From Phascolarctobacterium sp. (lineage in GTDB: Bacteria; Bacillota; Negativicutes; Acidaminococcales; Acidaminococcaceae): DNA of 6,655 bases. The notes beneath the pieces were generated by a model. The model worked only from the letters and a program-made list of their open reading frames with translations, was not told the DNA's origin and searched no databases. Of this stretch, positions 1-5,414 are shown piece by piece. The position numbers and the translations under genes are program-made. Numbering within the stretch: the first letter of the stretch is position 1; the number at the start of each line of letters is the position of its first letter. The stretch covers positions 1 to 6,655 of the forward strand of contig JAEDNJ010000086.1 in NCBI GenBank assembly GCA_016302525.1, read 5' to 3'.

Positions 1-106
1 CATAAGCCCAGTGACCAGCGGGAACATCAGAGAACGGGTTAGCAGCATAAGCGGATGCAGTTACGCCTAATGCCATAGCCATAGCTAATACTAAAGATTT
101 TTTCAT
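1..106 (-). CDS. SLH-domain outer-membrane porin, 5' end only (runs off the window)
   Basis: Only the first 35 codons are inside the window. They encode a signal peptide (MKK, then a hydrophobic Ala/Leu/Met core ending Ala-Tyr-Ala) followed by the opening of an SLH domain (Asn-Pro-Phe-Ser-Asp-Val-Pro, then His-Trp-Ala-Tyr). The stretch is almost base-identical to the start of the complete porin gene upstream of it: positions 1-121 match 1529-1649 without gaps and with two mismatches. The ATG at 104-106 has a GGAGG ribosome site eight bases upstream. By family knowledge the product should be exported, bind peptidoglycan or its attached polymers through the SLH domain, and form a beta-barrel in the outer membrane, but the barrel part is not visible. 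The terminator at 345-381 separates it from the preceding porin, so it probably has its own promoter. The tandem copies look like a recent duplication or a recombining porin family. Confidence 0.9.
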   Translation of the reverse strand, partial: MKKSLVLAMAMALGVTASAYAANPFSDVPAGHWAY

Positions 107-214
107 TATAGTTTCCTCCTTCAGGAAAAATATTATTCCTTAAAGATTAGCCTTATCTCAGCAAGCCTCTCTGCACCTTTTCGCTCAAGAGTTTCCTCGT
201 TTCCTCTGTCTAGT
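107..214 (-). promoter_or_regulatory. Conserved 108-base leader of the truncated porin gene (copy 1)
   Basis: This untranslated stretch aligns without gaps to the leader of the other porin (1635-1742) at a constant offset of 1528 bases. The block 186-214 (29 bases) is identical in both copies, the SD-proximal end is identical, and the middle has drifted. Next to the ribosome site lies a weak hairpin (arms around 120-128 and 138-146) with one mispair; the other copy has a perfect version. The distal block contains two consecutive GAGGAAAC units on the minus strand. Identical length with conserved ends suggests a transcribed leader with a function such as mRNA stability, translation control or a regulator site. 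I do not recognise it as a known riboswitch class. No convincing -35/-10 pair was found upstream. Confidence 0.6.
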
Positions 215-310
215 TCAGCACAAAGTCGCTTTCTGCAATGTAGCCATTCTTTAAGCTGTAAATATTGTAACACAAACAAAAATTGCCATGGCCACTCATT
301 AGCCGTCTTA

Positions 311-329
311 TGTAATCTTTTAGATTACA
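311..329. promoter_or_regulatory. Perfect 8+8 inverted repeat, operator-like
   Basis: TGTAATCT, three T residues, then AGATTACA form a perfect 19-base inverted repeat. It lies between the terminator of the complete porin and the leader of the next porin, about 100 bases upstream of that leader. The size and symmetry fit a dimeric repressor or activator site. The lack of a following T-run on either strand argues against a terminator. The regulator is unknown. The half-sites resemble GlnR/TnrA-type sites, but the spacing is two bases too long for that consensus. Confidence 0.4.
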
Positions 330-344
330 TTTATTAGTTGCCCA

Positions 345-381
345 ACAAAAAAGCACAGCAAGCATAAGCTGCCTGCTGTGC
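345..381 (-). terminator. Rho-independent terminator after the complete SLH porin
   Basis: On the minus strand a 12-pair stem (353-364 with 370-381, including one G-U pair) closes a five-base loop and is followed by a run of six T. It lies about 70 bases beyond the porin stop codon and isolates this gene from the next porin. Confidence 0.9.
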
Positions 382-449
382 CAAAGTCATTATTTTTGTT
401 TTTCGCCCCAGTCTATTAGACTGAGTAAGCTGATAACTAAACAGAAAAA

Positions 450-1634
450 TTAGAAGGTGAATTGTACACGGCTGTACAGAGTTCTAGCCTTTTCATCGCC
501 TTTTTTGCCTTCAAAATCATACCATTCTAAGCTATAAACAATGTTCTTAGCCAGGGTATAGGATGCGCCAACACCATAACCCTTAAATCCTTGAGAATCA
601 TCATTATCAAATTTATCACATAAACCACCGTTCATGGTATGTGCATAGTAGGTGAGGTCACCTTGGTCATAGTAGTTAGCCCACAGGCCCCAGGAACCAA
701 CCTCGCTAGCGCTAGCACCCTTATAGGACAGGCCAACCACATAACCATTTTCTTCGCTGTCAGCTTCCTTGTTGCTCTTTATATAGGTAGCAGCCAGGTC
801 AACATTTTTCACTACCGGCAACTGAACAGTTGCAGAAGCAACCTTTCTTTTTTCACCAGTATTATCATCTTTACCTTGGATATAATCAGCATTAATACCA
901 ACAACACCAAGCTTAGTAGAAGCCTTTACGCCCCACAGCTCGTCTTTCTCATCACCATTTTCGGTATCTTGACCATAAAATGCAGCTACATTAACCTTCT
1001 TGCCATAAGCTACTTCGATCATTTCCATGGTGTCATCATAGAAATTGCCATTGCCCAGGAATTGGTCAAAGCGGCCAGCCTTCACACTTAAGCCACCAAT
1101 ACGACCAGAAATAGCAACTTGGTTCATATCAAACGCATCGCTTTTAGCACCATCATTTAAGTCATCATCATTTTGCAGGCGTGCATAGTAAGCCCAGTCC
1201 TCGTTGATTTGGCCGTTCAGGAACAGGCGAGAACGCAGCTTATTGGTTCTTACCTTAACATCAGCGCCATGACCAGATTCATAGTCATAACGAACTTGGC
1301 CGGTGATAACCAGGTTGTCAGCCTTTTTCTCTAATTTAGCAACGCGAACACCCAGTGCATCCAGCTCGTCAGAGAATTCAGCAGCCAGCTTGTCAACATT
1401 GCAGCCCTTTGCCATTGCTTTAGCAACGATTTGAGCCATTTCATAACGGGTCATGGTGCGGTCACCTTGGTAGGAGCCGTCGCCCATGCCTTCGATAACG
1501 CCAGCAGCAGCCAGCTTGTCGATGGAATCATAAGCCCAGTGACCAGCAGGTACATCAGAGAACGGGTTAGCAGCATAAGCGGATGCAGTTACGCCTAATG
1601 CCATAGCCATAGCTAATACTAAAGATTTTTTCAT
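450..1634 (-). CDS. SLH-domain outer-membrane porin (OmpM/Mep45-like), complete
   Basis: The 394-residue product is an exported outer-membrane protein. Residues 1-21 are a signal peptide (MKK, hydrophobic core, Ala-Tyr-Ala cleavage site). Residues about 23-76 form one SLH domain (Phe-Ser-Asp-Val-Pro, His-Trp-Ala, Gly-Val-Ile-Glu-Gly, and the Thr-Arg-Tyr-Glu-Met-Ala-Gln ending). Residues about 80-107 are charged and heptad-like, probably a coiled coil. The rest alternates polar and aromatic residues as in a beta-barrel and finishes in Gln-Phe-Thr-Phe, the usual C-terminal signal for barrel insertion. In Negativicutes such proteins tether the outer membrane to (cadaverine-modified) peptidoglycan and act as general porins; that role is inferred from the family. 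The ATG at 1632-1634 follows a strong AAAGGAGG site by eight bases. A terminator follows, so it is probably monocistronic. A second porin gene with a nearly identical start lies just downstream. A single Cys (78) follows the SLH domain, and another lies near residue 340. Confidence 0.93.
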   Translation of the reverse strand: MKKSLVLAMAMALGVTASAYAANPFSDVPAGHWAYDSIDKLAAAGVIEGMGDGSYQGDRTMTRYEMAQIVAKAMAKGCNVDKLAAEFSDELDALGVRVAKLEKKADNLVITGQVRYDYESGHGADVKVRTNKLRSRLFLNGQINEDWAYYARLQNDDDLNDGAKSDAFDMNQVAISGRIGGLSVKAGRFDQFLGNGNFYDDTMEMIEVAYGKKVNVAAFYGQDTENGDEKDELWGVKASTKLGVVGINADYIQGKDDNTGEKRKVASATVQLPVVKNVDLAATYIKSNKEADSEENGYVVGLSYKGASASEVGSWGLWANYYDQGDLTYYAHTMNGGLCDKFDNDDSQGFKGYGVGASYTLAKNIVYSLEWYDFEGKKGDEKARTLYSRVQFTF

Positions 1635-1742
1635 TATAGTTTCCTCCTTTAGGAAAAAAATTATATCCTAAAGACCAACCGCATCATTGCCAGCTTTTTT
1701 GCACCCTTTCGAGCAAGAGTTTCCTCGTTTCCTCTGTCTAGT
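1529..1742. repeat. Direct repeat of window positions 1-214 (porin leader plus first codons)
   Basis: Positions 1529-1742 and 1-214 align without a gap. The coding part and ribosome site (121 bases) differ at only two positions, the central leader differs more, and the last 29 bases are identical. The repeat spans the leader, signal peptide and start of the SLH domain of two neighbouring porin genes. It is a ready substrate for homologous recombination, which would delete or exchange the intervening porin body (1528 bases). Confidence 0.9.
1635..1742 (-). promoter_or_regulatory. Conserved 108-base leader of the complete porin gene (copy 2)
   Basis: This is the counterpart of 107-214, with the same length and no gaps. 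The block 1714-1742 is identical to 186-214. A perfect hairpin (TTTAGGA paired with TCCTAAA, T/A-rich loop) ends where the GGAGG ribosome site begins, so folding could affect translation initiation. Upstream, both porin genes share a GGCTA(A or C)AT motif about 35 bases before the identical block, which could belong to the promoter, but no clear -35 hexamer is present. Function is inferred from conservation only. Confidence 0.6.
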
Positions 1743-1886
1743 CCGGCACGCCAAACTCCATTGATTTAGCCGATTTTTAGGATATTAAAATTTTATCACA
1801 TAGGGAGAAAGCTATGGATGCTTGTTATTTGATATTTGCAATCTGTTAGTTTTCTATTTTGATTTTATCTAGTACTGCACTTATAT

Positions 1887-1924
1887 GCTACTCTTGCCTA
1901 GCCTTTCACTAGAACTGCAACAGC
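1887..1924. repeat. Structured repeat, copy A
   Basis: This is an imperfect palindrome. Reading the minus strand, GCT, TTGC and CTAG pair with a second CTAG, GCAA and AGC around a seven-base loop, with an AGTT bulge. Copy B (2024-2061) lies exactly 137 bases away with only three differences, two in the loop or bulge and one in an unpaired position. Weaker similarity continues for 15-25 bases on both sides. No T-run follows, so it is not an ordinary terminator. It may be a short palindromic (REP/MITE-like) repeat or a structured RNA element. Confidence 0.55.
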
Positions 1925-2023
1925 AATATAAAATGCTTCACTCCATTTTTTATTGTAGCTTTACTAGTAATCTACATAAGATTTACTATGCAAATTCAAA
2001 AACGCTTAGCATTACTTTTATGC

Positions 2024-2061
2024 GCTATTCTTGCCTAGCATTTCACTAGAACTGCAACAGC
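2024..2061. repeat. Structured repeat, copy B
   Basis: This is the second copy of the element at 1887-1924, in the same orientation and 137 bases away. The paired arms (GCT/AGC, TTGC/GCAA, CTAG/CTAG) are unchanged, while the few differences fall outside them, which suggests that the folded form matters. It begins about 40 bases beyond the stop codon of the XRE gene. Confidence 0.55.
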
Positions 2062-2098
2062 AACACATAATGCATCTACATTTTTTGGATTTGCGGCC

Positions 2099-2317
2099 TT
2101 ATTTCTCATCCTTTACCAGGTCTGCCATGTCAACATTTAGCACCTCGGCTATGTGATACAAGGTGCTTAGGCTACACGCAGCATCACCATTCTCAACCTT
2201 GGATAAAAATTGTCTGGTTAGACCTGCAGCGCTGGCAAAGTCCTGCTGATTCATGCGTTCCATCTTCCTGTAATATACTATTCTTGCACCTATTTGTTTT
2301 AGCTTTTCTTCAAACAC
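2099..2317 (-). CDS. XRE/Cro-family helix-turn-helix regulator, 72 aa
   Basis: The small DNA-binding protein consists of almost nothing but one HTH_3 domain (residues about 9-68). The helix-turn-helix proper is at residues 24-44 (Gln-Gln-Asp-Phe-Ala, Ala-Ala-Gly-Leu-Thr, Phe-Leu-Ser-Lys-Val-Glu-Asn-Gly), and the usual Ser-Leu-Ser-Thr-Leu and Ile-Ala-Glu-Val-Leu-Asn-Val helices follow. There is no sensor or protease domain. The start is GTG (2315-2317) with a GGAG site eight bases upstream; no in-frame ATG exists before the preceding stop. It lies 174 bases downstream of the ATPase gene on the same strand but appears to have its own promoter, and palindromes in that interval are natural candidates for autoregulation. 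Its targets are unknown. Proteins of this size are found in toxin-antitoxin, phage and general regulatory settings, and no toxin partner is visible here. Confidence 0.88.
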   Translation of the reverse strand: MFEEKLKQIGARIVYYRKMERMNQQDFASAAGLTRQFLSKVENGDAACSLSTLYHIAEVLNVDMADLVKDEK

Positions 2318-2384
2318 TTGTCCATCTCCATACTTCTCTTTAATCTCTAAGATGCAACAATACGCAACATCTTTATCTAGAAAA

Positions 2385-2437
2385 AGTATAGCAGATTTTC
2401 ATATTTAGTTTTCCTCTTTATAGATTGCATATGCAAT
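2385..2437 (-). promoter_or_regulatory. Putative promoter and operator of the XRE gene
   Basis: The minus strand has an extended -10 (TGC then TATACT, at 2385-2390) about 70 bases before the GTG start; the -35 region is poor. A perfect 14-base palindrome ATTGCATATGCAAT lies at 2424-2437, about 35-45 bases upstream of the -10. Related TTGC...GCAA pairs occur at 2460-2476, and a GTTGC direct repeat lies in the leader around 2354-2370. This is consistent with a site for a dimeric regulator, perhaps the XRE protein itself (inference). Confidence 0.4.
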
Positions 2438-2455
2438 TCTACAGTTTTCTTGAGT

Positions 2456-2477
2456 AAAAATTGCTTGAGGTGCAATT
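2456..2477 (-). terminator. Weak Rho-independent terminator after the ATPase gene
   Basis: The minus strand has AATTGC pairing with GCAATT (2472-2477 with 2459-2464) around a seven-base loop, followed by a short T-run. It starts 14 bases after the ATPase stop codon. The stem is short and A/T-rich, so read-through into the XRE gene is possible. Confidence 0.45.
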
Positions 2478-2490
2478 ATAGTAGATGAAA

Positions 2491-3921
2491 TTACACAAAT
2501 AAATCATCTAAAACTATTACATTTGTAAATAAGCCGCTGTATTCATTTTGATGCAAGCCAAAGGTTGTAATCAGTGTGTTATGCACAATTTCCTTGGCAG
2601 ACAGGTATTCCGATAAAATAGTTTGTCTTCTTAACAAATGCTTGTAATATTCCTTGTTTACCACAAAATCAGTGCTATAATATTTAATCTCGCACATATT
2701 AACCACATTATCCTTGCGGGATATTAAGAGATCTATTTGTGTCCCCTCCTCATCATCACTCCTTTTACTCCAAGCAGAATTCTCAGAAGCAACTCCAGCT
2801 ATACCCAAGGCCCGTTTAATCTGCTCTATATGATTAAAGCACACATTTTCAAAAGCAAAACCACGCCAAATATTAACTACATTTGATGTAACATTTTCTT
2901 GCCAATAATTCTCACTAGTTTTCTTGTTGTTTCCCAAAAAATGCAAGTAAAAAATGCAAAAAGGATCTACAAGCTTATAATGCTCTTCACGCTTCCCATA
3001 ACCAAAAGGAATATATTTAATGATAAAATCACTGGCAATCAAAGCATTGAGCGTACGCGACAAATAACCATTGTCATTAATTTTAAGCTTTGCCGTAATC
3101 TCCTTTCGCGTATATCCTGCATTTTTTGTATAAAGAAACTGTACTACAGCCTTAACAACCTCAGGATTTGTAAAGAGTGAGGCAAATAACCTATTATATT
3201 CGTCCCGTAGTACAGCATTTTTTCTGAAGAATAAATAATCTATGTTTTGAGCAAGGCTCATACCCCTATTAATATATTTAAGGTAATAGGGTATACCTCC
3301 AAAAACCATATAACTCTGTACAATATCATATCTTGAAAACATGATACTGTTGCTTTTGTATAGCTCCTCACATTCACTAAGCGTAAACGGAGACAATTTC
3401 AGCTCATAGGTTACTCGGTTATAAAGTCCACCATGGTTATTTATAAGCTTATCCTGAATCCAGGAATTAGCACTGCCACATACTATAACCATCAAATTTT
3501 TACGATGACAGCCCCAGGTATTCCAGAATGCTTCAAAAGCATTCATAAACCCGGATTTAGGCGTATCTAGCCACGGCAGCTCATCAAGGAACACCACTTG
3601 TCTTTGTCCATTATCTAGGCCTTGTAAATACATTTCCAAAAGAAGAAATGCTTCCAGCCAACTAGAAGGCTTCTTGGTTTTCTCCATTCCTGCAAGAAGC
3701 AAGGAATTATAAAAATGTTCAAGCTGTAGCTTTAAGATTCCTTTAGAAGTAATACCTTCAGGTGATAAGCCTGCGTGTCTAAAGGTAATCCTGCCAGAAA
3801 AGGTTTCATCTACAAGATAGGTTTTACCAACACGTCGTCTCCCATAAATTACTACTAATTCTGCTTCTTCTCCATAGTATAATCTATTTAATGCATTTGC
3901 TTCTGATCTTCTTCCAATCAT
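2491..3921 (-). CDS. AAA-type ATPase with C-terminal DUF234/nuclease-like domain
   Basis: This 476-residue protein belongs to the 'ATP-binding protein' family that pairs an archaeal-type ATPase domain with a DUF234 C-terminus. Visible motifs are Walker A at residues 27-34 (GRRRVGKT), Walker B at 109-114 (VVFLDE), and a sensor-like Cys-Gly-Ser-Ala-Asn at 148-152. A helical or winged-helix region follows (about 260-320, Tyr-Thr-Arg-Lys-Glu-Ile). Near the C-terminus, Asp397 followed by Glu411-x-Lys413 gives a PD-(D/E)XK-like signature. ATP binding is well supported. Nuclease activity is inference, and the physiological role of this family is not established. I chose the ATG at 3919-3921 because AGGAGG lies six bases upstream; the in-frame start 33 bases further upstream has no comparable site. 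The gene is transcribed alone from a consensus promoter. Its sequence appears more A/T-rich than the que and porin genes, which may indicate acquisition by transfer. Confidence 0.85.
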   Translation of the reverse strand: MIGRRSEANALNRLYYGEEAELVVIYGRRRVGKTYLVDETFSGRITFRHAGLSPEGITSKGILKLQLEHFYNSLLLAGMEKTKKPSSWLEAFLLLEMYLQGLDNGQRQVVFLDELPWLDTPKSGFMNAFEAFWNTWGCHRKNLMVIVCGSANSWIQDKLINNHGGLYNRVTYELKLSPFTLSECEELYKSNSIMFSRYDIVQSYMVFGGIPYYLKYINRGMSLAQNIDYLFFRKNAVLRDEYNRLFASLFTNPEVVKAVVQFLYTKNAGYTRKEITAKLKINDNGYLSRTLNALIASDFIIKYIPFGYGKREEHYKLVDPFCIFYLHFLGNNKKTSENYWQENVTSNVVNIWRGFAFENVCFNHIEQIKRALGIAGVASENSAWSKRSDDEEGTQIDLLISRKDNVVNMCEIKYYSTDFVVNKEYYKHLLRRQTILSEYLSAKEIVHNTLITTFGLHQNEYSGLFTNVIVLDDLFV

Positions 3922-3933
3922 ATTCTGCCTCCT

Positions 3934-3977
3934 AAAAGTGCTGCAAACTGACAAAATATATATTTCACCGCACTTTT
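3934..3977 (-). promoter_or_regulatory. Inverted repeat between promoter and ribosome site of the ATPase gene
   Basis: AAAAGTGC (3934-3941) and GCACTTTT (3970-3977) are perfect 8-base inverted copies separated by 28 bases. One arm sits at the predicted transcription start and the other abuts the AGGAGG ribosome site. They could be two halves of an operator or arms of a leader hairpin that masks the ribosome site. Confidence 0.4.
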
Positions 3978-3981
3978 GTTA

Positions 3982-4010
3982 AGTATATCACCTATTAAAA
4001 CTGCTGTCAA
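3982..4010 (-). promoter_or_regulatory. Consensus sigma-A promoter of the ATPase gene
   Basis: TTGACA (4005-4010, minus strand), a 17-base spacer and TATACT (3982-3987) match the housekeeping consensus at 11 of 12 positions with ideal spacing. Transcription should start near 3975, leaving a leader of about 54 bases before the ATG at 3921. This is the best -35 match in the window together with the que promoter. Confidence 0.88.
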
Positions 4011-4092
4011 CCTCATACTATGAAGCAAATCGTCTCTTATAGTCAGCATTAAAATTATTCTTACTACAAAATAGCTAAAGCTTAAATACCAA

Positions 4093-4133
4093 CAAAAAAA
4101 CGACCACAGCATCTTACTTGAAGCCATAGTCGT
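4093..4133 (-). terminator. Rho-independent terminator after queF
   Basis: On the minus strand an 11-pair stem (4123-4133 with 4100-4110, three G-U pairs) with a 12-base loop is followed by seven T residues. It lies about 30 bases beyond the queF stop and ends the que locus before the ATPase promoter. Confidence 0.88.
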
Positions 4134-4161
4134 CTAAGTCTTATCTATTTTCTCTATTAGT

Positions 4162-4662
4162 TTATCTATTGGTAATTCTTTCAGGGTACATATCGTGCTG
4201 GAAGAGCCTTTGCTTAGCGACCTGCTCCCATTCCGTCCCCTGCTTGCCATGGTTAACATAGGGGTCGATGGAAAGGCCACCACGTGGCAAAAATTTACCC
4301 CAAACCTCAATATACTTGGGCTCTAAAAGCTTAACCAGGTCATTCATGATTATATTTACGCAGTCCTCATGGAAATCTCCATGGTTGCGAAAGCTGAATA
4401 AGTACAGTTTCAAGGACTTGCTCTCCACCAGCTTTTCATCAGGAACATAGGAAATATAAATGGTAGCAAAATCCGGTTGCCCCGTCATAGGACACAGGCT
4501 AGTGAACTCCGGGCAATTAAACTTGACAAAATAATCATTCTCAGGGTGCTTATTAGGGAAGCTTTCCAAAACCTCCGGAGCATAATCGCTCTTATACTTT
4601 ACATTTTTCTGTCCTAACAGGCTCACACCCTGCAGCTCTTCCTTACTTCTTCCGCTTGTCAT
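4162..4662 (-). CDS. queF: NADPH-dependent 7-cyano-7-deazaguanine (preQ0) reductase QueF
   Basis: QueF reduces the nitrile of preQ0 to the amine of preQ1 using two NADPH, the last soluble-precursor step before tRNA insertion by Tgt. The 166-residue length fits the single-domain (type I) enzyme in the cytoplasm. Key residues are visible: catalytic Cys57 in Ser-Leu-Cys-Pro-Met-Thr-Gly, Asp64 in Gln-Pro-Asp-Phe-Ala, the QueF motif Glu-Ser-Lys-Ser-Leu-Lys at 80-85, and His98-Glu99. Together these match the Bacillus subtilis active site with an offset of two. The ATG follows an AAAGGAG site by about seven bases. It is on the same strand as queC and queT but 254 bases downstream of queT. It may be read through from the riboswitch-controlled promoter or have its own; only weak -10 candidates are present in the gap. 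A strong terminator follows. Confidence 0.96.
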   Translation of the reverse strand: MTSGRSKEELQGVSLLGQKNVKYKSDYAPEVLESFPNKHPENDYFVKFNCPEFTSLCPMTGQPDFATIYISYVPDEKLVESKSLKLYLFSFRNHGDFHEDCVNIIMNDLVKLLEPKYIEVWGKFLPRGGLSIDPYVNHGKQGTEWEQVAKQRLFQHDMYPERITNR

Positions 4663-4723
4663 ACTCTTACTCCTTTATGCTCTATAACAATTTTATGCTA
4701 ATATTTCTTATGCTCTTTCTATT

Positions 4724-4825
4724 TTAATCCAGCGCACCCTTAATGGCACTAGTTCCAAGCTTTTCCAACAACTTACATTAAAAATATTTACTTCATTCAG
4801 TTTCAGCAAGTTGTCCTAATAACAG
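4724..4825 (-). pseudogene. Decayed 3' end of a second queT-like gene
   Basis: One minus-strand frame of the queT-queF gap reads Leu-Leu-Leu-Gly-Gln-Leu-Ala, then two in-frame stops among unrelated codons, then K-L-L-E-K-L-G-T-S-A-I-K-G-A-L-D and a stop. The intact queT ends S-S-L-E-K-L-G-V-S-A-N-E-G-A-R-A and has Val-Gly-Gln-Ala the same distance before, within one codon. The last 51 bases (4724-4774) show the clearest match: L-E-K-L-G-x-S-A-x-x-G-A shared in frame and an identical GTAAGTT just upstream. I read this as the tail of a duplicated transporter gene that has decayed. The similarity is short, so a chance match or a diverged relative brought in by recombination cannot be excluded. 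Confidence 0.45.
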
Positions 4826-4916
4826 TTACACCTTGCGTTGTATTAACACCGTGCTTATATATTGTTCTTTCATAATACACGAGCTATAAATATACGAAAA
4901 TGGTTTACTAGCTTTA

Positions 4917-5414
4917 TTATGCTCTTGCACCTTCGTTTGCACTAACGCCCAGTTTTTCTAGAGAACTTACCAAAAGCATACTGCTAACACCGCAGATTGC
5001 TTGACCTACTAAAATGCTAGAAGCTAAAATCCAATAAGGCACATTTAAAAGCACAGATAACCAGGCCGGCACGCACAGCCCCGGAATAAAGGTTACAGCT
5101 GCAAAAACAATCCAATTGCCCCAGCCCTGCTTTTTGCCATAAACAATGAGGCTCGTGGTTAAAAGACCTACGAGGCCACCACCAATTATATCAAGCATAC
5201 CTAAGCCGCCCATAATAGTATTGCTGAGAACATTAGCTAGGCAAGCAGGAAGCACTAAAAAAGGAAAAATAGCACTCAGCCCGTAGAGAGCTGTGGCAAT
5301 ACGAATCTGATATTGACCAAAGGCAAAGCTTTGCGTGCACATCATAATTACTAAAAACATGGCAATATAAATGCCCGATAAGGTCAGTTGATGATATTTT
5401 GATTTTACTTGCAT
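4917..5414 (-). CDS. queT: QueT-family membrane protein, putative queuosine-precursor transporter (ECF S component)
   Basis: The 165-residue protein is very hydrophobic, with about five or six membrane segments. It carries the QueT-family hallmarks: Phe-Gly-Gln-Tyr-Gln-Ile-Arg-Ile after the first helix, and Gly-Met-Leu-Asp-Ile-Ile-Gly-Gly-Gly before a middle helix. QueT proteins are regarded as substrate-binding components of energy-coupling-factor transporters for preQ0/preQ1 or related compounds; the exact substrate is inferred. The usual Ser-Glu-Ala-Leu after the Arg is replaced by Ala-Thr-Ala-Leu, so it is somewhat divergent. No ECF ATPase or EcfT gene is nearby, as is normal for group II systems that share a common module. 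The ATG (5412-5414) overlaps the queC end by 10 bases and has AAAGGAG seven bases upstream inside queC, so the two are surely co-transcribed and under the preQ1 riboswitch. Confidence 0.85.
   Translation of the reverse strand: MQVKSKYHQLTLSGIYIAMFLVIMMCTQSFAFGQYQIRIATALYGLSAIFPFLVLPACLANVLSNTIMGGLGMLDIIGGGLVGLLTTSLIVYGKKQGWGNWIVFAAVTFIPGLCVPAWLSVLLNVPYWILASSILVGQAICGVSSMLLVSSLEKLGVSANEGARA

Larger units (their letters stand above)
1743..2098. other. Gene-free interval between the XRE regulator and the porin leader
   Basis: No open frame with a plausible ribosome site was seen in these 356 bases. They hold the two structured repeats described separately, plus A/T-rich sequence that should include the porin promoter. 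The minus strand around 1770-1800 has several TAATAT/TAAAAT-like -10 candidates without a matching -35. No clear terminator follows the XRE gene on the minus strand. Confidence 0.5.

Noticed and set aside
311..329. GlnR/TnrA nitrogen-control site
   Set aside because: The half-sites look similar, but the gap between TGTAA and TTACA is nine bases instead of the seven of the consensus.
639..1091. Plus-strand open frame of 150 codons
   Set aside because: It lies opposite the well-supported porin gene, has no ribosome site and no recognisable domain; it is a shadow of the minus-strand coding sequence.
1887..2061. A minimal CRISPR array
   Set aside because: There are only two copies, the spacing of about 99 bases between them is too long, and no cas genes are present.
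2899..3180. Plus-strand open frame of 93 codons
   Set aside because: It is antisense to the ATPase gene and has no family resemblance or start signal.
3918..4127. Minus-strand open frame of 69 codons upstream of the ATPase
   Set aside because: It starts inside the queF terminator, runs through the consensus promoter and leader of the ATPase gene, and has no ribosome site.
4268..4450. Plus-strand open frame of 60 codons
   Set aside because: It is antisense to queF, whose catalytic motifs are intact on the other strand.
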